DNA from: Parabacteroides sp900760525 | GTDB taxonomy: Bacteria > Bacteroidota > Bacteroidia > Bacteroidales > Tannerellaceae | Assembly (NCBI RefSeq): GCF_049860805.1 | Contig: NZ_CP187555.1 | Span: forward strand, 4,092,001 to 4,156,000 | Length of the DNA: 64,000 nucleotides | Direction: 5' to 3' | In this document: one piece after another, positions 1 through 8,868 of the stretch | How the letters are laid out: the number at the start of each line of letters is the position of its first letter | Numbering within the stretch: position 1 is the first letter of the stretch | The notes under the pieces: model-generated | The model's input: only the letters and a program-made list of their open reading frames with translations | Databases searched by the model: none | What the model was told of the DNA's origin: nothing | Translations under genes and position numbers: made by a program

Positions 1-2561
1 GTTAGCTGTAACGAAAAGAGCGAGTTTGAACAGTCCGGCTGCTTATTCCCGCCGGCGACATACAGATAACCGTCGGCATAGGTGGCTGAGAGGTTATCCA
101 TCGGCATGGGGAGTGGCGGCAGTTCGGAGATATGCAATTTCTGTTTTTCCCTGTCCCAATTTGCCAGAAAGACTTGTTTGGAGGCTCCTTCCCGGTTATT
201 TCCCCCAATCCAAACAAGGCCTTCGGGTGTTGTGACCGACGCCCCGTAAGCAAGCGGCAGCGGCAGTTTGCCGATCTTTCTCCATCCGGCGGGAGATTGG
301 GCGGTCATGCTGAGTGCATATATATCGCTGTAATATTGTTTTGTACCTCCTTCCGCCGCCGGTTTACCGGGGAAGTTACACCCTCCGGCAACCAATAACT
401 CACCGTCACTGATACCCGTGAACGGAGCAGAGACCCCTAATGCCGGGCCCTTTTGGCTGCCGGGCAGGTCGGGCAGCCGGAACCAGCTGATCCGGGCGGC
501 TTCCGAACGGAATGTCGAAGCCGGAAGTTCAGCCTCGTTTACTAAATTGGCACGGGTGAAAGGTTGCCATCCGTAACGGACGAACTTCGGATTGCGGATC
601 CGGTCGCTCCATACTTTTATTGTCTTTTCGTCTATGATTTGTGCCTCTGCAGGGACAAACAGACCATCGTGCCCAGCAATCTCGAAAGTGCGCAGTTTGC
701 CGCCGTCGGAGCTATGCATCCCTTTCCCGTAATCGAATGTGACGTAAGCAGCGCTGTCCTTGAATGTGACCGAGCGATAGAGCGGGCCGGAAGCAAGAAC
801 GTCGTGCCCGTACGTCTTGTTGAGCGCCCAGTGGGCAAGGCGTTCCCCTACTTCGCGTTTGTGGCGCGGGTGGACATCCAAGGAATCGCCGTGATCGCTG
901 CTGACCGCCATGCCGCTGTTCGGAATCGATTGCAGCATCCTGCGTTGGCTGTCCCGGAACCAGGGCCAACTGGGACGGTCGATGCTGGATAGTTGTACGT
1001 AATAGAAAGGCAACTCTTCCGACCAGTTCTCCCGCCAGTTTTTTGTCAGAAGATGGAACAACTTCTCGTGCGCTTCCACATTGTGTGCATTCGATTCTCC
1101 CTGATACCAGATGATGCCCCGTATCGGGAATTTTTCAAGCGGGCGGATGCCGGACTCGTATAAATAGCAAGGCTCGTAGGGATGCCGTTGTTGTTTGTTC
1201 GCTGATTTCCGGATGTTGAGGGCGGCGCGTTCCCGTGCCCAATTCTGGATAAAATCATTCTGTTTCCAGTCGTAAAGAATATCCGGCAATTCGAATTCCA
1301 GCGTCTTGCGATCCACCCAGGCTTCCGCCGGTGATCCGCCTATGGCGTTCAGGATAAGCCCGATCGGAACCTGCAAGCTGTCTGACAACATCTGCCCGAA
1401 CGCAAAGGCGACAGCCGAGAAACGATTTGCCGTCTCTTCGTTGCATTCCTTCCATTCGGTATTTCGGTAATATTGGAGCCTGTTGAGAGAATCCAATGTC
1501 GAGATGTCCCATTCCACCGCATTTGTCGCCCACCGGGGTTTCATATCGAAAAGACGGATTTGTGGCTTTCCGGCAGCAAATTCCAGAAAAGCTTTTCGCT
1601 GGCTGTCGGCGGCACTGCTTACTTGGAACGCCATGTTCGACTGGCCGGAGCAAAGCCATACTTCGCCGATCAGGACATTCGTATAATCCAGTTTTCCGGA
1701 TGCGGCCGAGATGCTTAGCGTGTACGGCCCTTCTGCCTCCATCGGCGGCAGGATAACCGACCATTTCCCATTTGATCCCGTTATTGTTTCGCCCTTTTGA
1801 CCGGCGATGCCAACCGTCACCTTCTCACCGGCATTGGCAATCCCGGCTATCCTGAGCGGTTTTTCTCGTTGGAGTACCATATTATCCGAATAGGTCACGG
1901 GCATTTGCAGGCCTCCGTAATCTCCGGTCAATGCCTGGCAGACAGTCCGTGCGATGATTCCGGCTCCTTCAGCTGTGGGATGCAAGGCGTCCGGCAAGAG
2001 GTCGGGACGGTCGTAGAGTCCTGCTTGCAGGTCGATCAGCCCGGTATTGGCGAGTGTTGCGATCTCTTCGATGTTTTGTTGTATCTGCCAGTACCAGTCG
2101 CGTGTGCCCGATTTGAAGCGCGGGTGCCGGTGGGAGATCGGCGTCAGGCGGCAGATCCAGATTTCACACTTCGGGTTTGCTTGCCGGAAAGCATCGATCA
2201 GTGCCAGATAATCCTTTGTGAAGTCATCCCGGTAATTCGGCCAGTCACGCGGGTCGGTGTCGTTCAGCCCGAGATGGATGACGACCCGGTCGGCGGCAAA
2301 GTCGAGGGCCGCCTTGCATTCTTCTTGTTCGTTGTAAGGACGGTGTCCTTTTCGCAATAGTGTCGCCCCGCTTTTTCCGAAGTTGACGACCTCATATCCG
2401 TCACCCAGCATCCGTTGGAGTTGGGCGGGATAACTGTTTTTTTCGCGGTCTTCGATTCCGTGGCCGTACGTTACACTGTTCCCTACACAGGCCACCTTGA
2501 TCTTTTGCGCATCAATCGTGGCACTTAATACGATGAATAAACAAAGCAGAATCTTTTTCAT
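1..2561 (-). CDS. Three-domain SGNH esterase / sialate O-acetylesterase / Kelch mutarotase (partial, C-terminus off the left edge)
   Basis: An open frame runs from the ATG at 2561 to base 1 without a stop, giving 853 codons and continuing outside the window. Residues 1-20 form a signal peptide. Residues 20-215 carry an SGNH (GDSL-like) hydrolase: GNSVTYG with the serine near residue 29, HLGLND near 99, and a DALHP block near 193 giving the Asp/His pair. Residues 230-690 match the sialate O-acetylesterase (SASA) family: CSGQSNM near 306, GIIWYQGESN near 489 and SDHGDSLDVHP near 560. From about residue 705 a Kelch-like domain begins (LVAGGCNFPGKPA, LYVAGGNKQP), as in cyclically permuted N-acetylneuraminate mutarotases. 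The protein should act in the periplasm, removing O-acetyl groups and interconverting sialic acid anomers before transport. It is the last visible gene of the nan operon, 4 bases after the GH20 stump. Family calls rest on motifs and are firm. That all three modules form one active protein is inferred from the unbroken frame. Confidence 0.88.
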   Translation of the reverse strand, partial: MKKILLCLFIVLSATIDAQKIKVACVGNSVTYGHGIEDREKNSYPAQLQRMLGDGYEVVNFGKSGATLLRKGHRPYNEQEECKAALDFAADRVVIHLGLNDTDPRDWPNYRDDFTKDYLALIDAFRQANPKCEIWICRLTPISHRHPRFKSGTRDWYWQIQQNIEEIATLANTGLIDLQAGLYDRPDLLPDALHPTAEGAGIIARTVCQALTGDYGGLQMPVTYSDNMVLQREKPLRIAGIANAGEKVTVGIAGQKGETITGSNGKWSVILPPMEAEGPYTLSISAASGKLDYTNVLIGEVWLCSGQSNMAFQVSSAADSQRKAFLEFAAGKPQIRLFDMKPRWATNAVEWDISTLDSLNRLQYYRNTEWKECNEETANRFSAVAFAFGQMLSDSLQVPIGLILNAIGGSPAEAWVDRKTLEFELPDILYDWKQNDFIQNWARERAALNIRKSANKQQRHPYEPCYLYESGIRPLEKFPIRGIIWYQGESNAHNVEAHEKLFHLLTKNWRENWSEELPFYYVQLSSIDRPSWPWFRDSQRRMLQSIPNSGMAVSSDHGDSLDVHPRHKREVGERLAHWALNKTYGHDVLASGPLYRSVTFKDSAAYVTFDYGKGMHSSDGGKLRTFEIAGHDGLFVPAEAQIIDEKTIKVWSDRIRNPKFVRYGWQPFTRANLVNEAELPASTFRSEAARISWFRLPDLPGSQKGPALGVSAPFTGISDGELLVAGGCNFPGKPAAEGGTKQYYSDIYALSMTAQSPAGWRKIGKLPLPLAYGASVTTPEGLVWIGGNNREGASKQVFLANWDREKQKLHISELPPLPMPMDNLSATYADGYLYVAGGNKQPDCSNSLFSLQL

Positions 2562-2565
2562 TTGC

Positions 2566-2724
2566 TTATCGTTTCTTATCAGGTGAATAGACCAGGCCGT
2601 CCACAGCCTTTTCCCCGCTCCAGACAACTTTTTGCGGCCAGGGAAGCAAATGAGGGGTACCGGCTGCTTGCACAGCCAATGCCCCTGCATATAAACTTAC
2701 TAATATGAACAGTATGCGTTTCAT
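2566..2724 (-). pseudogene. N-terminal stump of a GH20 beta-N-acetylhexosaminidase
   Basis: A 52-codon frame starts with ATG at 2724 and stops at 2566-2568. It encodes a signal peptide (MKRILFILVSLYAG...VQAAG) followed directly by HLLPWPQKVVW, the characteristic first strand of GH20 hexosaminidases, then ends at SPDKKR. A full enzyme of this family is roughly 500-780 residues, so only the export signal and first few residues remain. It sits 6 bases after the sialidase stop and 4 bases before the esterase start. A hexosaminidase gene occupies a similar neighbourhood in Tannerella and Bacteroides nan clusters. An internal deletion that kept operon spacing is the simplest explanation. A 52-residue exported peptide cannot be active as a hexosaminidase. 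Confidence 0.72.
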
Positions 2725-2730
2725 GTGGGA

Positions 2731-4350
2731 CTACTTCACCAGGTCGGTCAGTTTGACAGCCTGGAAAGTCATATGAGCGACGCTCGATTCGTAGAAGATA
2801 CCGACCGTTTCCTTGTCGATCATGGACAGGCAGGAATAGCCCCAGCCTTCGTCTTCATCCAATGTTACCTGGTTGGAGAGCGGCCAGGTCATGCCTCCGT
2901 CCGTACTTACCTTGATGGTGATATGGTTACGTCCCTTCGTCGTGTTCGGGTTGGAGAAGATCAGCAGGTCTTTTCCGGTGATGTTGTCTTTGGCATCCAC
3001 GTGGATGAGGCTTGCCATACAGACCGGTTCTTGCAGGGCACTGCGGTTAGACGGATGTTCGTACCAGGTCTTGCCCAGGTCGCGGGTGGTGGCTACGGCA
3101 CGGCTTCCGCCCCGGTTGTCACGCATGTTCAACATCAGGACGCCCGGTTCGACTTCGGCAACCTGCGCCTCGGTCGTGTTGGTGCGTGCCAGGTTATGCA
3201 GATGCCAGGTGGTTCCCCGGTCTTTGCTGTACATGATACCGGCGTTCGGTACGCGGGTGGAATCGATGAACTGGATCGGGAAAACCAGTGTCCCGTCTTT
3301 CATCGTGATCCCCCGGCCCGGTCCCTGCAACAGGAAGTACCAGGAAGGATCTTTCACTTGCGGAGTGATATTGATCGGCTGGCTCCAGGTCTTGCCGTCG
3401 TCTTCGCTTTTGACAAGCATCAACTGGGCGGTACTGTCGGCCGACATGCCCGGCATGGAATTCCACCAGGCACGCCCGTTCCCCATGCCGTGCGTCCAGG
3501 CGGCAACGATCCAGATCGTATTTGTCTTTTCGTCCACTAATATAGACGGGTCGCCCACGCCATTCTGTGAGTGAGGCAGGCCGCCCGTTTCGCCGAACGT
3601 CATCGCAACGCGCATCGGTTCCCAGGTCTGCCCTTTGTCAGTGCTGCGGCTTACCCCTATATCGACCATTTCCTGCAGGTCCACGCTGCTGTTATAGCGG
3701 ATATCGTACACACCCAAGAGTGTTCCGTTATTGGTCGTTACCAGCCCCGGAATACGGAAAGCCGAAACCCCGTCGTCACCGGCATGGCGGACACCGATTC
3801 CCATACGGCGCACATCCGATTTGCCGTCCCACACGATTGTCGCCGGCATATTGTTGATCTCCGCCACCGGCATCTGAACGGTAAAGGTGGTCAACAGGGA
3901 AGCCTCCGGCTTCATCTCGATGCTGACCCAGTAATAGTTGACTCCTTCCACCATCGGCTGGTTACTGGTGAAGGTCACGACATTGGTGATATCCGTCACT
4001 TCGCTCTGTTTAACGGAGTAGGAGGGATTGGCTGCCTTTGTCTTGCCTTCCGCATGGCTGGAAATATAGGAAACCGGGCGGTAGTGCTTTCCCTGCCGGG
4101 AAGTCGCTTCCGTTCCGCTATAGAAAAAGCGTAAAGCCTTTATGTCGTTTAGGTTGATCCCCTCTTTGAATTGCAGGGACAGTTTGTTGAGTACATCCCC
4201 TTTGTGTGCCTGTATACGCATTTCCACTAAGATATTGTCCGTCCGGTCGATCAGTATCGGGATCTGTGGCTTTCTGACAAACAAGCTGTCGGCGGCAAAG
4301 GCAGTTTGCATGAAGAGAAGGAGGCTGAAGTAAAGAAAGATTTTTCTCAT
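2731..4350 (-). CDS. nanH: Exported GH33 sialidase (neuraminidase)
   Basis: The 539-residue protein cleaves terminal sialic acid from host glycoconjugates in the periplasm or at the surface. Residues 1-19 are a signal peptide. An N-terminal accessory domain (about 25-180), as in other Bacteroidetes sialidases, precedes a six-bladed propeller. The catalytic module shows FRIPG at 198-202 (arginine of the RIP motif) and repeated Asp boxes: SRSTDKGQTW, SEDDGKTW, SKDRGTTW and STDGGMTW. It also has GVGDPSIL, EPGVLMLNMRDNRGGSR (likely Glu/Arg) and GWGYSCLS (likely nucleophilic Tyr). Length and motif order fit an intact NanH. It follows the transporter gene by 37 bases in one operon and precedes the GH20 stump. 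Function is well supported; linkage preference cannot be read from sequence. Confidence 0.96.
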   Translation of the reverse strand: MRKIFLYFSLLLFMQTAFAADSLFVRKPQIPILIDRTDNILVEMRIQAHKGDVLNKLSLQFKEGINLNDIKALRFFYSGTEATSRQGKHYRPVSYISSHAEGKTKAANPSYSVKQSEVTDITNVVTFTSNQPMVEGVNYYWVSIEMKPEASLLTTFTVQMPVAEINNMPATIVWDGKSDVRRMGIGVRHAGDDGVSAFRIPGLVTTNNGTLLGVYDIRYNSSVDLQEMVDIGVSRSTDKGQTWEPMRVAMTFGETGGLPHSQNGVGDPSILVDEKTNTIWIVAAWTHGMGNGRAWWNSMPGMSADSTAQLMLVKSEDDGKTWSQPINITPQVKDPSWYFLLQGPGRGITMKDGTLVFPIQFIDSTRVPNAGIMYSKDRGTTWHLHNLARTNTTEAQVAEVEPGVLMLNMRDNRGGSRAVATTRDLGKTWYEHPSNRSALQEPVCMASLIHVDAKDNITGKDLLIFSNPNTTKGRNHITIKVSTDGGMTWPLSNQVTLDEDEGWGYSCLSMIDKETVGIFYESSVAHMTFQAVKLTDLVK

Positions 4351-4387
4351 GATGTTTTTTGTTGATAGGTTGTTTATAAAATAGGAT

Positions 4388-5638
4388 TTACTTATCGGTC
4401 ATGTTGACCGTTTTCGGGCGTAAGAAGATGACTTCCACCACTAAGGCGACGAATACCAAGCCGGCCATCATCGCGAAATCATGTCCTAAGTTACCGGCAT
4501 CCGTCGATTCGCCCAACAGTTTGGTGATGATCGCTCCGGCAAAGACCCCGGTCATATTCATGATGCCGTAGGCGGTTGCCCGGTAGCGTGGCGATACGAA
4601 CTGGCAGAGGATCGGCATATTGTTGGCATCAAAGATACCGAAACCGATACCGAAACAAAGCCCGCCGCCGACAATCATGGCGAAACTGTTGCCGAACCCT
4701 AACAGCAGCAGTGCCGGAATGGTCAGGGCAAGCCCGATGGAACCGGTGTAAATGCGTCCCCGTACATTCCGCTGAATCCATTTGTCGGACAAGATACCGC
4801 CTGCAATCACCCCGATAAAGGAAGAGATCGCGATCGTGAAGGTAGACAAGGGTCCGGCCTCCGACATATCGATCGACAAATTCTCCGAGAACAAAGTCGG
4901 CAACCAGTTCTTAGTCGCCCAGCCCGGCAAGCTCGAAGTGGCGAAATAGAGCAGGATGATCCAGAATGAAATATTGACGAACAGCATTCCCATTCCCTTT
5001 ATCGCCGCTTTCACCGGACTCTCTTTCGGTCCGGGTTCCGAATCCAGTTTGGCGACCGTATGGTCTTTTTTCTCTTTCAGGAAAAGGATCAGGACGAGAC
5101 TGTAAGCAATCCCGATTATCCCGAACCAGTGGAAAGTCGTTTCCCAGCTGTATGCCCCCGCGATGGTGGCCCCGAAACCACCCAATGCCTGTCCGGTGTA
5201 GAGCCCGGTCATGTGGATTCCGACGGCTAATGACCGCGTTTTCTCCTGGTGGTAATCGGTGATCAGCGAAAGTCCGGCAGGGATGTACAAGGCCTCGCTG
5301 ACTCCCATAATGGCACGGAGAGTATAGATCTGGTCGAAATCGGTCGAATATCCCATCATCAGCGTTACGAACGACCAGACGAAGAGACTGCCCACGATCA
5401 GCCATTTCCGGTTGATCCGGTCGGCGATCATGCCGGCAACCGGGCTCATCAGGCCGTATATCCATAAGAACACCGCCATCAGGCGCCCGAAGTTCGTGGC
5501 AGATTCCAGTTCGGTAATATCGATCATCATGGCAGACTTCATGGTCGAAAGCATCTGTCTGTCCATGTAGTTTAACAAAGCCACACCCCAAAGCAGGGCG
5601 ACAACGATCCAAGGATAGTATTTCTTGTTGTTTATCAT
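4388..5638 (-). CDS. nanT: MFS sialic acid transporter
   Basis: A 416-residue inner-membrane protein of the major facilitator superfamily with about 12 hydrophobic segments, beginning at YYPWIVVALLWGVALLNYMDR. It has the loop signature ADRINRKW after helix 2 and a second half starting at SDKWIQRNVRGR. Its place between nanE and nanH argues that it takes N-acetylneuraminate from the periplasm into the cytoplasm, as the MFS NanT of Bacteroides and Tannerella does. Its ATG overlaps the nanE stop by 4 bases (5635-5638), so the two are translationally coupled. It is not the SSS- or TRAP-type transporter of other phyla. The substrate is inferred from operon context. Confidence 0.9.
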   Translation of the reverse strand: MINNKKYYPWIVVALLWGVALLNYMDRQMLSTMKSAMMIDITELESATNFGRLMAVFLWIYGLMSPVAGMIADRINRKWLIVGSLFVWSFVTLMMGYSTDFDQIYTLRAIMGVSEALYIPAGLSLITDYHQEKTRSLAVGIHMTGLYTGQALGGFGATIAGAYSWETTFHWFGIIGIAYSLVLILFLKEKKDHTVAKLDSEPGPKESPVKAAIKGMGMLFVNISFWIILLYFATSSLPGWATKNWLPTLFSENLSIDMSEAGPLSTFTIAISSFIGVIAGGILSDKWIQRNVRGRIYTGSIGLALTIPALLLLGFGNSFAMIVGGGLCFGIGFGIFDANNMPILCQFVSPRYRATAYGIMNMTGVFAGAIITKLLGESTDAGNLGHDFAMMAGLVFVALVVEVIFLRPKTVNMTDK

Positions 5639-6831
5639 AGCCCTGAAAGAATTTCCTCACATAAAAGATTACATTTCAAAAGCATCCGGGGAATGTGGAA
5701 CGGACCTTTGTACATATTCCCTTTTGCCGGTTGCGAGAGTGTCCCGTCGTAGTGGAAATAGCCGAACCATTCGCCGTACTCTTTATCCGGGAAACGGGCA
5801 TACGTGTATTCGTTTATCAGTTTGTGCATTTCCAAGTATTTGGGATCGCTTGTGGCTTCGTAAGCATAGAGCGTGGCGATAATAGCCTCGCATTGCGGCC
5901 ACCAGAACTTCATGTCGTGCCAGTATTCCTGCTGCGGACGGTTCTTGCAGTCCCTGAAATAGCTGATTCCGCCGTGTGTTTTGTCCCAGCCCCATTCCCA
6001 GGACCAGTCTAAGATTGTGAGTCCCATCTGCTTCAGCTGCGGGTCCCAGTTCCGGTGCTTGGCCTCTTCGAGGATGAACCAGGCCGTCTCGATGGAATGG
6101 CCCGGATTGATGGTGCGGCCCGGAATCGAATCGATAAATTCGCCGTCCGGTCCGACCGTTTCCAGCACGGCTTTAAACTCCGGCTTCATGAAGTCACGAT
6201 GCAGTTCGGCTATCGACTCGTCGATTTGGCGTGTCAGCACAGGATCGTCTATCGCCTCCCGGATGCGGGCGGCGGTGTCGATCAGGATCATGCAAAAGGA
6301 ATGTCCTTTTGCAACGAATCCTTCTCTGAATTTGGGCTCTAATGCCCCCGGTGTGTTTTTGTAATAGAGGATTTGGTTGAACAGCTTGACCGCCTTTTCC
6401 GCATAGCTCTTGTCGCCCGAAGCGATCGAATACTGAGCCATGGCGATTGCGGCAAACGTTTCAGAAAATACATATCGGCGTTTCCGTACGGGAGTTCCTG
6501 TTTTAGTTACCTCGTAAAACATACGGCCGTCCGTATCGAAACAATATGTCTCGATAAAGTCGATTCCGTTCTTGCAGGCTTCCAGCCATTCGGCCCGTTT
6601 TTCAAGGTTGTTATAAGCATAAGCGAGGATAAAGGCGAACCGTCCCTGGAACCAGACCGATTTGTTCGTGTCTAACAGCGAACCGTCCCGGTCCAGACAG
6701 GTAAAGTAGCCTCCGTTCTCATGATCGATACCGTATTTCAGCCAGAAAGGCAGAATGTCGGTCAGTAAATCGTTTTTGTATTTTTCGCCCCAATATCCGA
6801 GGTATTCGGACGGTTTTGTAATGTCGTTCAT
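5635..6831 (-). CDS. nanE: N-acylglucosamine 2-epimerase (AGE family)
   Basis: The 398-residue cytoplasmic protein belongs to the renin-binding-protein/AGE family, an (alpha/alpha)6 barrel that converts N-acetylmannosamine to N-acetylglucosamine. Visible family signatures are KGHSFCMILID, NPGHSIETAWF and WHDMKFWWPQCEAI, whose histidines correspond to the catalytic pair of AGE enzymes. Length matches the family. In Bacteroidetes this epimerase replaces the ManNAc kinase and NanE route of enterobacteria, so the pathway is lyase, then epimerase, then a hexosamine kinase. The gene lies 13 bases after nanL and overlaps the transporter gene by 4 bases. No signal peptide is present. Confidence 0.94.
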   Translation of the reverse strand: MNDITKPSEYLGYWGEKYKNDLLTDILPFWLKYGIDHENGGYFTCLDRDGSLLDTNKSVWFQGRFAFILAYAYNNLEKRAEWLEACKNGIDFIETYCFDTDGRMFYEVTKTGTPVRKRRYVFSETFAAIAMAQYSIASGDKSYAEKAVKLFNQILYYKNTPGALEPKFREGFVAKGHSFCMILIDTAARIREAIDDPVLTRQIDESIAELHRDFMKPEFKAVLETVGPDGEFIDSIPGRTINPGHSIETAWFILEEAKHRNWDPQLKQMGLTILDWSWEWGWDKTHGGISYFRDCKNRPQQEYWHDMKFWWPQCEAIIATLYAYEATSDPKYLEMHKLINEYTYARFPDKEYGEWFGYFHYDGTLSQPAKGNMYKGPFHIPRMLLKCNLLCEEILSGL

Positions 6832-6844
6832 GGCGTTTATGTTT

Positions 6845-7762
6845 TTAGAACTTGTTGCATCTGTCGAAAAAATGAATGGCTTCCAGTTCCGCTTTCATGG
6901 CGGTCTCTTCCGCATCCGTCATATTCTGGAACGGCGTCCGGTTTTTACCCAGGTCGAGCCCGATCAGTTTCATGATCCGTTTTCCGCCCACGATATTACC
7001 GCGGTAATGGCAGATTACGTTGATGACTTCCTGTGAGAAGTTCTGGCGTTCGCGGGCCGTTTCGAGGTCTCCGGCAGCCCAGGCTTCGAGTATTCCGGTC
7101 AGCTCTTTACCGTTGTAATTGGTTGTCCCGCCGATGCCGCCTTGTGCGCCGCCCATTGCCAGGCACGGAAGGATCGTCTCGTCCTGGCCGTGAAGCATAT
7201 CGAATTTGCCGTCTTTGTACAAGCGGCACTGGTTATATTCGTAAAGGCTTTCATACGTGTATTTGATGCCGGCGAAGTTCGGGATGCGCCCGTCCACCGC
7301 TTTCAGCAGTTCGACCATCGGCAGGAAAGCGCCGTTGAAAGCCGGGATATGATAGTAATAGAAAGGAAGTTCCGGCGCGCCGCTTGCGATTTCTTCGCAA
7401 TATTTCACTAATTCTTCTATCCGGTTCACTTTCGGGAAAGGAGAGGCCATCGCCCCGATTCCCCAGGCTCCGATCTCTGCGGCATGTGCAGCCAGCTTAT
7501 GGCTCGATTTTACACACGTGCTACCCACATGTACAATGACTTTGAATCCGGCAGGAGCCACTTCTACCCATCTTTCAGCCAGTTTCATGCGTTCCTCGTC
7601 GGTCAGCATATAGCCTTCTCCCGAAGATCCGTTGATAAACACTCCCTTTAAACCGTTTTTGACCAGAAGCCCGGCATACGCTTCTATCGGTTCGTAATTT
7701 ACTTCCCCGTTTTCGTAGAACGGTGTGAAAGGTGCATCAATTAAGCCTTTAATCTTTTCCAT
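6845..7762 (-). CDS. nanL: N-acetylneuraminate lyase (DapA/NanA superfamily)
   Basis: The 305-residue TIM-barrel aldolase splits N-acetylneuraminate into pyruvate and N-acetylmannosamine. It has the GSSGEGYML loop (residues 45-53) that binds the keto acid carboxylate, the YYYHIP segment supplying the catalytic tyrosine (135-137), and NFAGIKYTY with the Schiff-base lysine at 167. Length and motifs match the Bacteroides-type NanL better than dihydrodipicolinate synthase, and the nan neighbours settle the substrate. No signal peptide is present, so it acts in the cytoplasm. A 25-base gap separates it from the inserted nuclease gene upstream. Confidence 0.95.
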   Translation of the reverse strand: MEKIKGLIDAPFTPFYENGEVNYEPIEAYAGLLVKNGLKGVFINGSSGEGYMLTDEERMKLAERWVEVAPAGFKVIVHVGSTCVKSSHKLAAHAAEIGAWGIGAMASPFPKVNRIEELVKYCEEIASGAPELPFYYYHIPAFNGAFLPMVELLKAVDGRIPNFAGIKYTYESLYEYNQCRLYKDGKFDMLHGQDETILPCLAMGGAQGGIGGTTNYNGKELTGILEAWAAGDLETARERQNFSQEVINVICHYRGNIVGGKRIMKLIGLDLGKNRTPFQNMTDAEETAMKAELEAIHFFDRCNKF

Positions 7763-7787
7763 TGTGTTTTTTATTAGTTTGATTCTA

Positions 7788-8834
7788 TTATATTTTTTTT
7801 AATTCGTTTTCGATTTCTTCTATCGAAGGCAGAGAGCTTTCAAAATCTTTTGGAAAAAGGTTAATTCCTTTAAATTCAGATATACCAAGTGGTTGGTTAT
7901 ATCCTTCAAGAGAATATTGAGCAAATACGTTATCCTTATTTTTACATATTAACAGACCAATGGTAGGATTATCGGTGTCACTTTTGAGAATGTGGTTAGT
8001 AAAAGAGACATAAGCACTGAGCTGTCCCAGGTAGGATGGCTCAAATTCGGTTATCTTAACTTCTATTACCACGTAACAATGCAAACGGGTATTGTAAAAA
8101 AGCAAATCCATAAATTGCTCTTTTGTGTTAACCTGTAAACGATATTCACGTCCCATGTATGCAAATCCCGAACCTAATTCGATCAAAAATTTTGTAATAT
8201 TGCCTATAAGGGCGTCTTTCAATTCTTTCTCCTTGAAGTTTGTCGTTAGCTGTAAAAAGTCGAAATTATATGGATCTTTAAGCAATTCTTTAGCTAATTC
8301 GCTTGTTTGCTGTGGTAGTGTACAATTGAAATTTGTTACAGCTTTCCCTTGTCTTTCATATAAATCTGAATTGATGAAGTTAAGTAGCATAGCTCTACTC
8401 CAACCCAGTTCGATTGTTTTATATACGAAAAATAACGCTTTTTGCGGGATTTCTCTAAACTTATCAATCAATAGTTTTTGATGTCCCCAGGGAATTTCAA
8501 ATATACACGATAATTGCGCCTCAACTTGGGGCGTAATTCCAGTCAAAGGTTTGTAAAGGAGGTAAAAATTCTTCATGTATAGAAGATTTCTTGGAGACAA
8601 ACCTTTGATTTCCGGTAATGCGTTTTGTAAATCTGCACTAAGATTTTGTAGAAGTTTGTTACCCCATTTACTTTCAGCATGCATTTCTACAATGTCACGA
8701 CCGAGTGACCAATAGAACTGTAATAGTTCATTGTTCACTTTAACAGCAGCTTTTATCTGACTTTGCCTATATCGTTTGCTGAGTGTTTGTATCCATTCTG
8801 CGTAATTATCATTTTCTCTTATGAGTTTATTCAT
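7788..8834 (-). CDS. YhcG-type PD-(D/E)XK nuclease (DUF1016)
   Basis: A 348-residue protein of the YhcG family. The N-terminal half (about 10-160) has the DUF1016_N pattern, including YWSLGRDIVEMHAESKWG and LSPRNLLYMKNFYLLY. The C-terminal half (about 190-340) has a PD-(D/E)XK fold signature: FMDLLFYNTRLHCYVVIEVK, giving the Asp and the E-x-K pair, then LGQLSAYV. Members are found beside restriction genes and mobile DNA; their exact role is unsettled. It has no obvious part in sialic acid metabolism although it lies in line between the ROK regulator and nanL. The gene is visibly more AT-rich than its neighbours, with many AAA and ATT codons, which suggests acquisition by transfer. Confidence 0.88.
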   Translation of the reverse strand: MNKLIRENDNYAEWIQTLSKRYRQSQIKAAVKVNNELLQFYWSLGRDIVEMHAESKWGNKLLQNLSADLQNALPEIKGLSPRNLLYMKNFYLLYKPLTGITPQVEAQLSCIFEIPWGHQKLLIDKFREIPQKALFFVYKTIELGWSRAMLLNFINSDLYERQGKAVTNFNCTLPQQTSELAKELLKDPYNFDFLQLTTNFKEKELKDALIGNITKFLIELGSGFAYMGREYRLQVNTKEQFMDLLFYNTRLHCYVVIEVKITEFEPSYLGQLSAYVSFTNHILKSDTDNPTIGLLICKNKDNVFAQYSLEGYNQPLGISEFKGINLFPKDFESSLPSIEEIENELKKI

Positions 8835-8868
8835 TGTAGCTCTGATGGTTTATTTTTTTGTAATGTAT

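Noticed and set aside
1255..1764. 169-codon minus-strand frame and several plus-strand frames in the first 2.5 kb
   Set aside because: The continuous frame from 2561 to 1 encodes three recognisable domains; shorter frames there are by-products.
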